Assembly (NCBI GenBank): GCA_018398815.1
Contig: CM031614.1
Location: forward strand, 48,986,405-49,050,404
Source of the DNA: Conus ventricosus
Lineage: Eukaryota > Mollusca > Gastropoda > Neogastropoda > Conidae
Reading direction: 5' to 3'
Length of the DNA: 64,000 bases
Positions 1 to 11,212 of this stretch are shown in pieces. Position numbers and translations under genes: made by a program. Position 1 is the first letter of the stretch; each line of letters starts with the position of its first letter. The notes under the pieces are model-generated. The model saw only the letters and a list, made by a program, of their open reading frames with translations. It was not told where the DNA came from and made no database searches.

Positions 1-79
1 TGTGTGTGTGTGTGCGTATGAGAGAGAGTGAGAGTGAAAAGTGATAAAGAGGAAAAGCAGCAAGAGACAGACAGACAGC

Positions 80-144
<65 letters not shown>
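1..144. repeat. (TG)n and (GA)n microsatellites
   Basis: A short TG tract opens the window, followed by an almost pure GA tract at about 78-144. The Arg/Glu-alternating reading frame over this stretch is produced by the repeat and is not a gene. Confidence 0.95.
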
Positions 145-148
<4 letters not shown>

Positions 149-310
149 CAAAAAACAAAACAATTGCTCTAGAATCTTTTTTTTTTGTGGCTTGTGTGGC
201 TACTTTATGGCATCTTATCATTGAACAATTCAATGCCCATCTTGCGCCGAATTGGATGAAAAATAAGTGATTGATCGTTCATTTTCGTTGTACTGAGAAT
301 TGTGTATCTT

Positions 311-360
311 GCCTGAAGAAGACCTAAAAGGTCGAAACACGTCGTGTTTTGTCTTGTGAT
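311..360 (+). other. Hammerhead-like motif, copy 1
   Basis: CTGAAGA (313-319) is followed by one extra A, a GACC/GGTC stem (321-324 with 330-333) and GAAA (334-337). This is the order of a hammerhead ribozyme core (CUGANGA, stem II, GAAA), but the extra A between box and stem departs from the consensus. The downstream GTGTTTTGTC region is shared with the copy at 28161. Hammerheads are known from Penelope-like retroelements. Catalytic activity is not claimed. Confidence 0.45.
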
Positions 361-417
361 TTGTTTGTCAGGTTTTTTATGGCGGAGCTTTATCAATGAT
401 TATTCAAAATTCACAAT

Positions 418-587
418 TATAGAATCAGCCGTGTAGACATGATTATCAGCAGAGTGCAGAGCAAATGTCCAGTGGCTTGCAGACGTTTACAACCACCAGT
501 CTGTCGCAGTTAATGGTCTGATTTTTTCATTGGCTGACACCAGAGCAAAGCTTGTGTACTTTCTCAACCAAGGACCATTACTCTACA
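418..587 (-). repeat. 3' LTR of the Ty3/gypsy element
   Basis: Direct repeat of 4901-5068 with scattered substitutions. The outer terminal dinucleotide has changed from TG to TA on the + strand, and the inner end is CA. The short length is typical of compact-LTR gypsy families. Confidence 0.88.
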
Positions 588-598
588 TCTCTGTTTCT
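588..598 (-). promoter_or_regulatory. Polypurine tract
   Basis: TCTCTGTTTCT on the + strand abuts the inner edge of the 3' LTR and reads as a purine-rich tract on the minus strand. This is the expected plus-strand primer site of reverse transcription. Confidence 0.65.
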
Positions 599-1149
599 AA
601 AGCTTAATGTCAGCAGGTTGAAAATAAACTATACCAACAAATTATATGAACTGTAACTAACAGAACATGTCTTTGTTTAAGTATTGGACCGTCAAACTCC
701 AGATAATTTACAAATTAAGTTTTTGCAGCACATCAACACAATGGCCATTTGTTGTAACCACAGCTGGTGCTGACTGAGCTTTTTCACAGGGTTTCTGATC
801 TCGAAGATTATCTTGTGAATCAGTGTATTCTGGAACTTCAGTAGCCATGTAGTATTTCTGTCATTGACAATGTTGACTTGGCACAGTGGATGTTACTTTG
901 GGTGGAGTAGATGTTTCCTTGAACTCCTGGATATCCAGACGTTGAAGATGACAGGGGCTTTTCCTCTGCTTCCCCTTTTCAGTTTGAACATTTCAGAACT
1001 TACTGTACTGAGGTGGTGACTGGCTTACGATTACTGCTTTAGTATCTGATGGCGTTTTGATCCACACTGGTTGTCCTGTTAATATTGGTAATGGTTTTCC
1101 TCAATGTCATCAAACAAAGTCTTCCTTTTGCCACTGTTTTATTTTTTCA

Positions 1150-1980
1150 TCAATCTCTTGAATTTGGATTACTTCTTTCAGACATGGATTGTGCTGGAAA
1201 TATTGGTACTCTGGTAACTAGCTTTCTTGTCATCAGCAATTCAGCAGGACTCACTCCATGTTGAAGTGGTGTTGAACAATAATTCAAAAGAGCCATGCAT
1301 GCCTCATCTGCATTGTTGAACAGCATTTTGATAGTTTTGACAGTTCGTTTTGCTTCTCCATTTCCTTACGGATGTAATGGGCAAGCTTTTCAGGTGAGTG
1401 AAGTAACATGATCTACAAACTATACAAATTCCAAAGAGCTGAACTATTGCCCATTATTTGAAACGACTGTTTTCTGCAATTCCATGACGATCAAATATCG
1501 ATTTGATGTGTTTCAGTGACAGCACATGAAGTGGTTTGTTTCACAAGGGTAATTTCATTCCATCGAGAATAGTAATCCTCTATCAACAAATGTGTATGAT
1601 TGTTTGCATTCAAAAAGATCAATCCCAACTTTCTGCCATGGATAATCTGGAGTTTTTGTAGGCTGTAGTGGCTCCGGATGAAGTTTCCTTTCTCTCTCTC
1701 AAATTGAGCATTCTGAAATGGTTTTCTTTATTTGTTGAGACAGTTTTGGTTAGCAAACACAGCTTCTGACCAACGCTCTGCATTTGACTATACCCAGGTG
1801 TCCTTCATGCAGACGTAGAATGTCTTGTGGTAGAGCAGCAGGAATGACCAGGTGAGTTTGAAATAGTAGTGGTCCATCTTCTACTGATAATTCATTTCGC
1901 ACTGTCCAGTGTGGCTTCAGTGCTGAATTGCTTCTTGCTTTTTCTGGCCATGCTGACTGGCAGTACTTTTTTGACAGCAA
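1150..1980 (-). pseudogene. Integrase remnant of the Ty3/gypsy element
   Basis: On the minus strand the open part (1980-1750) carries an HxGHxGIxKC segment that looks like the end of the integrase HHCC zinc domain. Further downstream, in broken frames, are DYYSRW-like residues near 1570-1540, a degenerate NGQ-FSS block near 1450 and NGEAKRTVKTIKMLF near 1330, the region of the last acidic residue of the D,D-35-E core. Stops and frame changes separate the pieces, so no functional protein is made. Integrase would insert the reverse-transcribed DNA into the host genome. Confidence 0.8.
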
Positions 1981-2184
1981 ATAGCATCTTGATCCTGTTT
2001 CTCCCTGATCTGTAGTTTTTTGTCACATGCGGGAAATCCCTTGTTGACTGCTTTGACATACAATTCATTCTCAAACCCCATACAGCGATCCTGTTCAGCA
2101 GGAACACAGACAGGAACTCGGGACAGTGCATCTGCAGTTAAAGGCTCTTTCCTGCAACACGGACAATCTTGTACGAGAAGCGCA

Positions 2185-2445
2185 TCATTCCCATCCTAAA
2201 TCTTTGGATACGTGGAGACAACTATCCAAATGTTTGATTTTCATCAAAGCAAATAGGGGCTTGTGATCCGTTTCAATTGTGAAACTGGACAATCCAACAA
2301 GAAAGTCAGCATTTTTTCCGCAGCAACAAGTAAGTGCCTGCGCTTCTTTTTCTACTTGAACATATCTTTGCTCAGTGTTAGAGAGTGACCTTGTGGCATA
2401 GCAAACTGGTTTCCAGTCTTCTCGTTCTTTTTTGCAGCTGGACAC
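2185..2445 (-). pseudogene. RNase H domain remnant of the Ty3/gypsy element
   Basis: The segment YATRSLSNTEQRYVQVEKEA followed by TIETDHKPLFALM is the usual gypsy RNase H signature after the RT thumb. It would degrade the RNA strand of the RNA/DNA hybrid. It is isolated from the RT part by stops and a frame change around 2450-2560. It lies in the right order between reverse transcriptase and integrase. Confidence 0.85.
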
Positions 2446-2558
2446 CTCCTATTCCATAAGATGATGTGTCAGCTGAAATCTTTGTTGGTTTTTCTGGACT
2501 GTAACGAATCAGCACTTGTGCAGTATTTAGTTGCTGCAACAAAATCTGAAAAGATTTT

Positions 2559-3533
2559 TTAACTCTTCTTTTTCAAAAGATCCCTGACAGGTTTTGTTGT
2601 TTCAGCTAGGTTGGGTACGAGCTTTATGATATAGTTGATCATACTTAGTAGTCTGCACAGGTCAGGTACATTGTATGATCTTGGTAGCTTGGTTATGGCC
2701 ATGACTTTCTCTGGGTCAATTTGGATTCCTTGCTTGGAAATGATATATCCAAGGAAGTTGATGGTGTCAACAGCAAAGACACATTTTACATTGAGGGTCA
2801 CTCTAGCATCCTTCATTCGTTGAAGAACTGTTTGGAGTCAACCCCCATGTTCCTCTCTGTCTTTCCCGCTAATCAAAACATCATTTATGTCACAGATGAC
2901 TCATGGTATCCCAGAGAGTATATGAGTCAACTCTCTTTGAATGACGTCAGGCCCTGAACTCATTCCAAAGGAAAATGTTTGAAGCAGAATCTTCCAAATG
3001 GAGTAAGGAATGTTGTCAGTTTCTGAGATTCTTCATTCAATGAAACCTGGAAAAATTCACTCTTGCAGTCCAATTTACAGAATACAATCGCTCCAAAAAG
3101 TTGTGCCATGAGTTGGTCAATTGTAAGAAGGGGAACATTTTCTCTGAGTACTCTTTTGTTCAGCTTTGTGAAATCTACATAAAGTCTGATTTTTCCCATT
3201 TGCCTTTAGAAAAGCGACAAGAGGAACACAACAGTCTGTCTGCTCAGTGACTAGTTTAATTATATCCTGTTTTTCCATCTGCTTCAGTTCTTCTTGTACT
3301 TTATGTCTGCTCGGAAGTGGCTGGCGATGAGGAGCAGCAACTGAAAAAGGTGTTGCATTCTTCACCATGCTGATTTTATATGACTTTTTCATTTTACCTA
3401 GACCTGTGAATAGTTCTGGAAACTCTTTTTGAATATCTCCGAGCTGGTGTACCTCATTACCCTCCCTAGCAGGTGTATAGCTTCTATAGCATGTCTTCCC
3501 AACAGGGGTTCTTTCAAGTTGGTGACTACACAT
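2559..3533 (-). pseudogene. Reverse transcriptase remnant of the Ty3/gypsy element
   Basis: Minus-strand reading gives the N-terminal pol linker (3533-3117), then KIRLYVDFTKLNKRV and FCKLDCKSEFFQ (3199-2960, the first catalytic Asp block), TPFGRFCF, a palm segment near 2890-2860 and the thumb segment NFLGYIISKQGIQIDPEKV (2816-2559). The palm motif that is normally YxDD reads D-I-N-D at 2880-2891, so two expected catalytic-box residues are changed. Several frames are needed to read it through, and a stop follows the palm. The domain is clearly Ty3/gypsy and inactive. Confidence 0.88.
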
Positions 3534-3639
3534 AAACCTGTTTTGTGGAAGTGTTTTCAGTCGAGAGAGTTACATGCACTACTCCCTTAACATCAAGTTG
3601 ATTTAAACCTGGACCAAACAATTTTTTGTCTGTTTTCTT

Positions 3640-3730
3640 GATTAGTGGAGATTTTGTTTTTAAAATCTGTTTGGTACTACTGTTACGTCTGCGCCAGTAT
3701 ATACTCCATATGTGACAGGCTTTCCAATGT
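3640..3730 (-). pseudogene. Retropepsin active-site remnant
   Basis: Between gag and RT the minus strand reads YTGADVTVVP around 3675-3701. The usual retropepsin triad is D-T-G followed by A-D-V-T. Here the catalytic Asp codon is Tyr (3699-3701), so the protease could not work. A stop follows a few residues later. Confidence 0.65.
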
Positions 3731-4048
3731 CATGATTCTCACATGCCATTTATCTTCTTGTCATGAACGTCTCCAATGCATTCTGTCTGTCTTCTGCCAG
3801 TTGCCTCTGAACCTAAGACAAACTCATTTTCCTGTTCACTTTCGACATGCCTGGTTGTTTTCTTGGTCTTGCACGTTGTTGCTTAATGACCTTTTTATGA
3901 ACAGTTATGATGTACAACTTATTTGGCAGGACAATCTTTTCTTTCATGAATGTTTTTTTTTTCCCCACACCTTTGATACTTTTTCTTTCTACCTCCTCTT
4001 AAGTCTTGTGTTTTGCTTTGATTCTTGTATTTTGAATTTTGCCATCTG

Positions 4049-4483
4049 TTAACTTGAGTTCCTGATATCTCTTGTCCTGTGGATACCCTGAGACTGTTGC
4101 CTGGACGTTTCAGATGCCCTGCCTATCTCTAAACATCTTGCCAAAGTGAGTATGTTTTTTGTGTATTTTTTTGTGGGTATTTTTTTGTCTTCAAGAAATT
4201 TCTCTCGCAGACTTTCTTCTCTCACTCCAACTACAACCTGGTCTCTAATAAGACAATATTCCAGCTGCGGTGTACCAAAATTGCATGACTTTGCGAGCTG
4301 GCGAAGCGAGGTTATGAAAGCTTCAGTCGTTTTATCTGGCTTCTGATGGTACATGTGAAATTTGTAGGATTCAGAAGCTTCGTGTGTCTCCAACACAAAA
4401 ACACCCCAAATGCCTGCATAACAGTTCACATATTTTTTCATTTCTGCGTCATCGTTAAAATGAAACTCATCGAAAATGTCCAT
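4049..4483 (-). pseudogene. gag fragment of the Ty3/gypsy element
   Basis: A 144-codon minus-strand frame. The stretch FHMYHQKPDKTTEAFITSLR, then LAKSCNFG and IRDQVVVGV, is the conserved core of gypsy Gag (helical capsid-like domain). The protein would coat the RNA in virus-like particles. The frame closes at 4049 before any zinc knuckle is seen. It is the 5'-most gene, 400 bp inside the primer-binding site. The gap holds a (TG)n tract at 4789-4854. Confidence 0.8.
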
Positions 4484-4817
4484 TGCTTTTTTTGCCTACA
4501 GTAGCGAGGAAAATGGCACACTGGAATTCTTCTTTGTTGTTAAACTGGTAGCGATCACGTAGTTTTGAAACTGTCGCTTACGTTTCTTGCAGTTTTGTGC
4601 AGTATTTAATTTCGATGATAAGGGAACATTAGCAGTGTATTGTCGTGGATTTGCCATGACCAAATGTTTGTTCTCGACTACGAAAACGAAAGTTCACTTC
4701 GTGATCAACGAACCTTAAACCTGAGCGGCTGTCCTTATCATCGAGTTGACACGAAAAGAAAAGAAAAATCAGCTTACATTCAGTTCCACGTGTGTGTGTG
4801 TGTGTTGTGTGTGTGTG

Positions 4818-4855
<38 letters not shown>

Positions 4856-4883
4856 TGGTTTCCTCTTGCTTTCAACTTGATGA

Positions 4884-4900
4884 TCCCACTTCTGACACCA
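4884..4900 (-). promoter_or_regulatory. tRNA primer-binding site
   Basis: On the minus strand TGGTGTCAGAAGTGGGA begins directly after the LTR edge at 4901. TGG complements the CCA end of a tRNA. The sequence resembles the leucine-type primer sites I remember for several gypsy elements; the tRNA identity is not verified. Confidence 0.8.
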
Positions 4901-5068
4901 TGTACAATCGGCCATGCAGACGTGATCACCATCAGATAGCAGAGCATATTGTCCGGTGGCTTGCATACGTTACGACCCCCCAGTCTGTCGCTGTTAACGG
5001 TCTTATTTTCTCATTGGCTCATACAGAGCGAGCTTGTTTAGTTTTCAACCAAGGACTATCACTCTACA
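4901..5068 (-). repeat. 5' LTR of the Ty3/gypsy element
   Basis: Right-hand direct repeat with intact TG and CA termini, flanked outside by ACAAT (5069-5073). Confidence 0.88.
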
Positions 5069-5555
5069 ACAATCGCCACGCGGAAGACTGAAGTACTGGA
5101 TGACAAACTCTGCAACCTCCTTACATAGAGCCAAACATCACAGTACGGCCAGAAACTTACAGCGGCAGATAAGTTTGTCTACTATGGTAGCACGTTATCA
5201 TGAACTACCAACATTAACAAGGAGGTTGCATATAGGATTGCTAGGGCTTGTGCATCCTTCGGCAGATTCCAAGACAAAGTGTGTGAAAGATGAGAAATAA
5301 GCGTGCAGACCAAGCTCATAGTATGTGGTGCAGTTGTTTCGCCATCTCTGCTGTATGCCTGTGAAACTCGGGCTGTGTACAGTCGACATGCCAGACAGCC
5401 CAACTCTTTCCAGCTGACATGCCTCAGAACGTGCTACACATCAAATGGCAAGCAAGGTACCAGATAGAGATGCTTCAGAATCCCATATGAAAAGTGTTCA
5501 CGCAATGCTTATACGCTCTCAACTCAGGGGGCAGGATGCCACTGTATAAGACAGT
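5069..5555 (+). pseudogene. RTE-like LINE reverse-transcriptase C-terminal fragment
   Basis: Translation on the + strand gives KTEVL, then FVYYGSTLS, NKEVAYRIARACASFGRF, TKLIVCGAVVSPSLLYACET and a KSVHAMLIRSQLR-like end, broken by stops near 5207 and 5297 and a frame change near 5455. This is the thumb and C-terminal region of an RTE-type non-LTR retrotransposon common in molluscs and flatworms. The upstream piece of the same frame lies at about 392-417, left of the LTR element, which therefore inserted into an older, 5'-truncated RTE copy. The fragment ends at a poly-C tract near 5580. Confidence 0.8.
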
Positions 5556-5569
5556 AGACAGGGATATAT

Positions 5570-7490
5570 GTATGAATATACCCCCCCCCCCTTTATAACC
5601 ATCCCTCCCCCTTTTACCTAAGAGTATGAACGCCACACAACAAACACACAGACAAAGGAAAATATGGTGCACAAACAGAAGGCTTTATTTGCATTCACAC
5701 ACGCAGTCTCACCAACAGAATGGCAGATGAAAACACCAAGATCTTTACATCCAACACACACAGGCAGTTTTCCACACACACACAAAACAACAACAAAAAA
5801 CAAAGCAGAAAAAAATACAACTATACTAATAACACCAATGCGCGACCATCATCACATGGCCCCTTATGCAAACCTGTGCATGCATGTGATGCACATTCAT
5901 ATGTAATTACCCTTCCCTCAGAGGCACACACACACCTCAGCCCACTGAAAGCCAATACCAGAAGGGACAAGAATTACATCACCTGGTAATCCCAGGCTGA
6001 AATATCAAACAAGGCTGATATTCCATAGAACCCGAGATGCCCACGCGATGCTTTTCCCAAGCTGTATTCCTTATACTATTTTTTTATACTGGTGTCAGAC
6101 TATCCGTACACTCAAACTCAACCCCCAAAATATCATTCAAAACACTTAAACTGTTCAAGTGACCCGAAACCCAATGTTGCACTTTCAGTATCTCACTCAA
6201 AGTCCCTGGCGGACACTTGACACACGCAAGAAAAACAACACCCCCCCCCACCCCCCCACCCCCCACCCCCAACAAAAACGGCAATACAGTAAGTGTTTTC
6301 CAATATAATTACGTAAACGTCTGTCCCTGATTCACGACGCCCTCACACCAATGTACCGCCTACAACACAAGACCTGCACTGAAGCGCTTGAGACGAAGCA
6401 GCTGGAATAAAGTTGTGATGCATCGAAGAGTCCGGTCTCCTACCCACTAGGCACCAACTACACCCACAAGTCACACACAGATAATATACCGCAGTGAGCC
6501 CTCGAGGTGCTTGCCCACCCCGAAGAAAGGATAGAACCGTAGCTGGAACTGCAACACTCAGGCTGCAGAAGAAAGGAGTCGGCGTCCAGTCCAGAACGCA
6601 CCCTGCCGGGTCCAGGTGCGTCCCCACTCCAGGCAGAGGAATGGACAGGGATGACAGCAGAGGTGGAGGTAACACGAACCCCCAGCCCGAGAGGCCGACC
6701 CTCACGGATTTGCTGTGCAAGAGAAGCAAGAAAACTCGCCGGAACCTGTGAAAAAGGAAATGTCTCACTATCACAGAAGAATAAAGTTATTTGTTGCTTC
6801 ACTTAAGTAAACGTCTGAGTGTTTTCATGTTGTTGGGGTTTTTTTTTTAGCATTTCATGTTGACTCACTAAATATAGTCCTGAGATGTGCACGTCACAAC
6901 CCAAAGTGCGACAGCTGATTGGAATTTTAAACCATGACTTATACAACCAGCCACCTTGACATCAAATTCTCTCTCACCAGAAATTTTCCATCACACATTT
7001 AAACCAACTCCATTGACTTTCCATCTCCATCAATGGCCACGAACATAATTGTAACAATTCCTTCATAGCCGTGATTATACCGTTAGAGTTATATTCCTAC
7101 GACTTCAGTTCTTATCGAAGTCTCCAAGATACAATGATTCAGTAAGATCATAAATCATATTTATTCCAACAACAACCGACCGTTAGTGACTACCAGTACC
7201 AGTCACAGTTCAGGGCCTATTACCTAATAACATGCTTAATACAATCATCGAACACATCTCAAGCAAAACCAAAATAATAGAATTGAACCCAGGTATCCTG
7301 ATTTCCTAGCAGGCACAAACATAATCCCGCAAATGTTAACAGAAATTATCAAGTGCTTGGACAATAACCAATTACGTAAGCTCGACAAGGATTTCCGAGT
7401 GTTGCTATACATTGTCCTAAACATTGCCTACTGACACCACAATGCTGAAGAAAACTTTTGAATACTGGCGCACCCCGTCAACTAAAACAA
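5570..7490. other. No gene recognised
   Basis: Contains a C tract (5581-5592), scattered CA-rich sequence (5640-5940), a C-rich purine-poor patch (6240-6270) and otherwise unremarkable sequence. Open frames at 6343-6802 have no recognisable domain and the composition gives no coding impression. Confidence 0.6.
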
Positions 7491-7497
7491 GAACCGT

Positions 7498-7521
7498 ATA
7501 CATACATACATACATACATAT

Positions 7522-7607
<86 letters not shown>

Positions 7608-7608
7608 T
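7498..7608. repeat. (TACA)n and (TA)n microsatellite
   Basis: TACATACA units grade into an (AT)n tract. The Ile/Tyr-rich frames here are repeat artefacts. Confidence 0.95.
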
Positions 7609-9410
7609 AGACTTCTGAGGCACAATTCCTAAGTAGTATCTTTAACATCTTTATTATCATCCGCTATTTCTCTCTTTTTTCAATTGTGATAAACAATACT
7701 AAGTAGTCTAACTGATACTACTATTGGATTTAACATAATCATTAATTCACCTACAAATCTTTAAAAATAATTAAAAAAGAAACTCTTTTATTAATGTAAT
7801 AACCCCCAATTTACCTTTCCGCCCATCCAACCCAGTTTGGTTCCACGCTCAAACACCAAAAATGAACTTCTACAAGACATGTCTACCCGAGGTACCACCA
7901 CCCATCACCTGTCGATCGATAAACCTCACACACGCTCATACACAGCGCATGCAGTACGCCCTCTGCACCTGCCACACGCTGCGTCCCAGACTCCCTTTTT
8001 AATACTAAAAGTTTCGGTCCTCCGACACAACCTTTACCCTCAGAAAATAACCAATCCTTACCAACTTGAAAACAATATTTCTGTACACCTACGACCACTA
8101 CCAAGTACATTAACATATGTCTTAGCACATCAATACCACTGTAACTAATCCACCTATCTGCATCAATGTAGATCAGAAACACACATTACTTTATTCCCAC
8201 ACGTACGGCTTTCCTTGACTTTAATTTCAAGTTATATACCTTCTTCTTTTTTTCAAACTTCCGCGCATTTAAATTTCCTCCTCCTCTTCTCTCCTCCCAC
8301 AGAATTTCCTCCTTAGTCGACCTCACACAACAACAAACTTTGCGAATAAAAACCAAATCAAAAATCCTCCAATTCTGGGGCTAAAATATAAAAGTTGATG
8401 AAACCGTGCTATCTGCAAACAACCAGCTTTACAGCCCTCCGAAATTTCCGCTACTTTACACGCTCACCTTGGTCAAAAACAGGAACGACACACACTGGAC
8501 GACACCCTCAGTCGCCGGGACACTGCCAGACAGCTAACGCCCTGGTAGATGCAGAACCTGTGACTGAACACCGGAACACCGACAGTCAAACCTCGGGTAG
8601 CCAAACCTTCAGAAGTCGGTCGAGGGCATACCCAGAACCCCTGCTCCAACGGCAGAAATAAACTTGAACACGAGGCTAACCCAACCTTCGTGGATGAAGC
8701 CTCAATTCGTACTGACTTGCAGACACACGACGACACTCCGAATTCACCTCGGAAACTCACAAGACAGCACTCACATGCACGGAATTCCCCGATCACATCT
8801 AAGAACTCCAGTTTCACGAGTGTTCGTTTGCACACGTAAAACCCACTATTCCGGCGAGTGTAAACGTTCTCCTCCTTCCCGCCCTCCAAGAGTTGACAAG
8901 TAAGCATACTCCTGGCAGGAATCACGCACTTCATGTCCACTGCCCACCCAGAAATGGACAGGCCACACTCCACAATTGTCACTGAGGCGACCTGTAACCA
9001 GTTCGTGCGTGACACAGGACATATACACAAAATGAATAAAAATCGTCCTAGGGCGAGCTGCTAGAAGGCAAACGTTCCTACGGAGGACAAAAGAAGCGCT
9101 ATAAAGACACAAGCAAGGCCTCACTGACGTGCTGTTGCATCGCCCCGGCCTTCTGGGACGAAGCTGCGCAAGAATCTCAACCTGGTGCACCATGACCAAA
9201 TCTGGAGAGAAAACCTTTGAAACGAGGCGGGTAGAGGCATAGGAGCAAAACGTCGGTTTCAGGAAAAACAGAGCAAGCACTAATTTTCAGCCCGGCTCAC
9301 TTCCACGTCTGCTCTGTCACCAATCACCAAATGATAGCAGAAGTCGTGGTTAGCTCCGCCCCAGAAGGACAAAAAAAAGCCTGCAATCAATCTGTTTCCA
9401 AAGGATTGCA
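7609..9410. other. No gene recognised
   Basis: AT-rich to about 8400, then mixed composition to 9410. A 185-codon minus-strand frame at 8473-9030 and overlapping frames on both strands have no domain, signal or repeat I can name. Confidence 0.5.
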
Positions 9411-9419
9411 GTAACTGTA

Positions 9420-9472
9420 ACAGCTGAGTGAGTGAGTGAATGGGTGAGTGAGTGGGTAGTGTGAATGTGTGC

Positions 9473-9538
<66 letters not shown>

Positions 9539-9707
9539 TAGACACATAGCTACCTTGTCTTCTTCTCCCTCTATATTATGTGCTTCTCCGTTTGTCTCCT
9601 CTCTGCCTCTGTCTCCATCTCTGTCTGTCTGTCTCTTTGTCTCTATCTCTCTGTCTCTGTTTGTCTGTCTCTCTGTCTGTCTATCTATCTCACTCTCTCT
9701 CTCTTTG

Positions 9708-9763
<56 letters not shown>

Positions 9764-9765
9764 AA
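9420..9765. repeat. (GTGA)n, (TG)n and (TCTG)n/(CT)n microsatellites
   Basis: A GTGA-rich start, pure TG at about 9475-9537, then CTGT and CT tracts to 9760. The compound tract generates several false frames. Confidence 0.95.
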
Positions 9766-9879
9766 ACATGGAAGAATAAGGTGAATTCAGCAGATGTGGA
9801 AAACATTCCAGCAGAGCTGGTCGAAACAGAAAGAGAAACTATGCTAATTGCCCTTCCAACAATATGAATTGCCATTCTA

Positions 9880-9941
9880 CCAATATATGACTGTGTGTTT
9901 ATATGTGTGTGTATGTGTGTGTGTGTGCGCGCGCACGCGCG

Positions 9942-10012
<71 letters not shown>

Positions 10013-10072
10013 GTAACTCTCTTTGTGCGTGTGTACGTGCGTGTGAGCGTGCGTCCGTGCGAACGTGGATGC

Positions 10073-10129
<57 letters not shown>

Positions 10130-10203
10130 GTGTGTGTGTGTGTGTGTTTTGTGTGTGTGTGTGTATAACTCTGTGTGTGTGTGTGCGTGTGTGTGTGTGT
10201 ATA

Positions 10204-10290
<87 letters not shown>

Positions 10291-10893
10291 ACATTGGTAG
10301 TCTTTTTCGCGCTAGTTTTAAAAAAAAGAAAATAAACAAGAACAGTGATAACTGTAACGAAGGCATCAAGACACAATCTTTCAAGTTTGGGTTCGGGATT
10401 GCAATATAAGAACACATTCACGCGTGTCATTATGCACACAGTGCACAGATGGTTCTTCTATGGGGGATCAACAGTGTCTGTTTTAGCCAAAGCAAATTCA
10501 CGTTGTTCAATCAATACTGTCAGCGTCACAAAGATCGGACTCTGAATTTACTGAGAATATATTATCAAAGGCACTTGTATAGAATCAACATAAACGGTAA
10601 AATAAAAAATAAAATAAAATAAAAAACCGAAAAAAAGAAAAAACAGATCAACAGCAACCACAACCACCACCACCACCACCACCATCACCCCAACAACAAC
10701 GACAGATTCGCATCGTGAAGATTTTGTGTCTGAATACGAAAAGGTACATTGCAACAACGCTATGATATATGCTGTTGATATATTCAAAACCCCTTTCATC
10801 CTTCACCATACGGTCACCGCATGACCACGCCATTGAACATACGTAGCCGTACACGGGAAAATGTCCCATTCTTTCGGAATCAAGGTAGAAACC

Positions 10894-10941
<48 letters not shown>

Positions 10942-11042
10942 ACACTTACGTGCGTGCGCACACACACACACGTACGCACGCACACACGCGCGCGCACGCG
11001 CGCGCACGCGCGCTTCCACACGCATACACATACACACGCACG

Positions 11043-11103
<61 letters not shown>

Positions 11104-11145
11104 CTCTAATATCACTTAAAGTGACCAGACGTTAAATTGAAGAGC

Positions 11146-11212
<67 letters not shown>

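Larger units (their letters stand above)
418..5068 (-). mobile_element. Ty3/gypsy-type LTR retrotransposon, decayed but complete end to end
   Basis: The two ends (418-587 and 4901-5068) are direct repeats about 170 bp long, starting TATAGAATC and TGTACAATC and both ending CTCTACA. The flanks are ACAAT at 413-417 and again at 5069-5073, a 5-bp target-site duplication. A primer-binding site lies directly inside the right LTR and a polypurine tract inside the left one, so the element reads on the minus strand. In order it encodes gag (4483 down to 4049), a protease remnant (around 3700), reverse transcriptase (3533-2560), RNase H (2445-2185) and integrase (1980-1150), the Ty3/gypsy order. Stops, frameshifts and altered active sites show it is dead. 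Removing it with one ACAAT rejoins an RTE-like LINE. Confidence 0.9.

Noticed and set aside
3645..4052. 135-codon + strand frame
   Set aside because: Shadow of the minus-strand gypsy gag-protease region.
8473..9030. 185-codon minus-strand frame
   Set aside because: No domain, signal, splice context or composition supports coding, and comparable frames overlap it on both strands.
9895..10335. Cys/Val- and His/Thr-rich open frames
   Set aside because: They come from (TG)n and (AC)n tracts, as do similar frames throughout the window.
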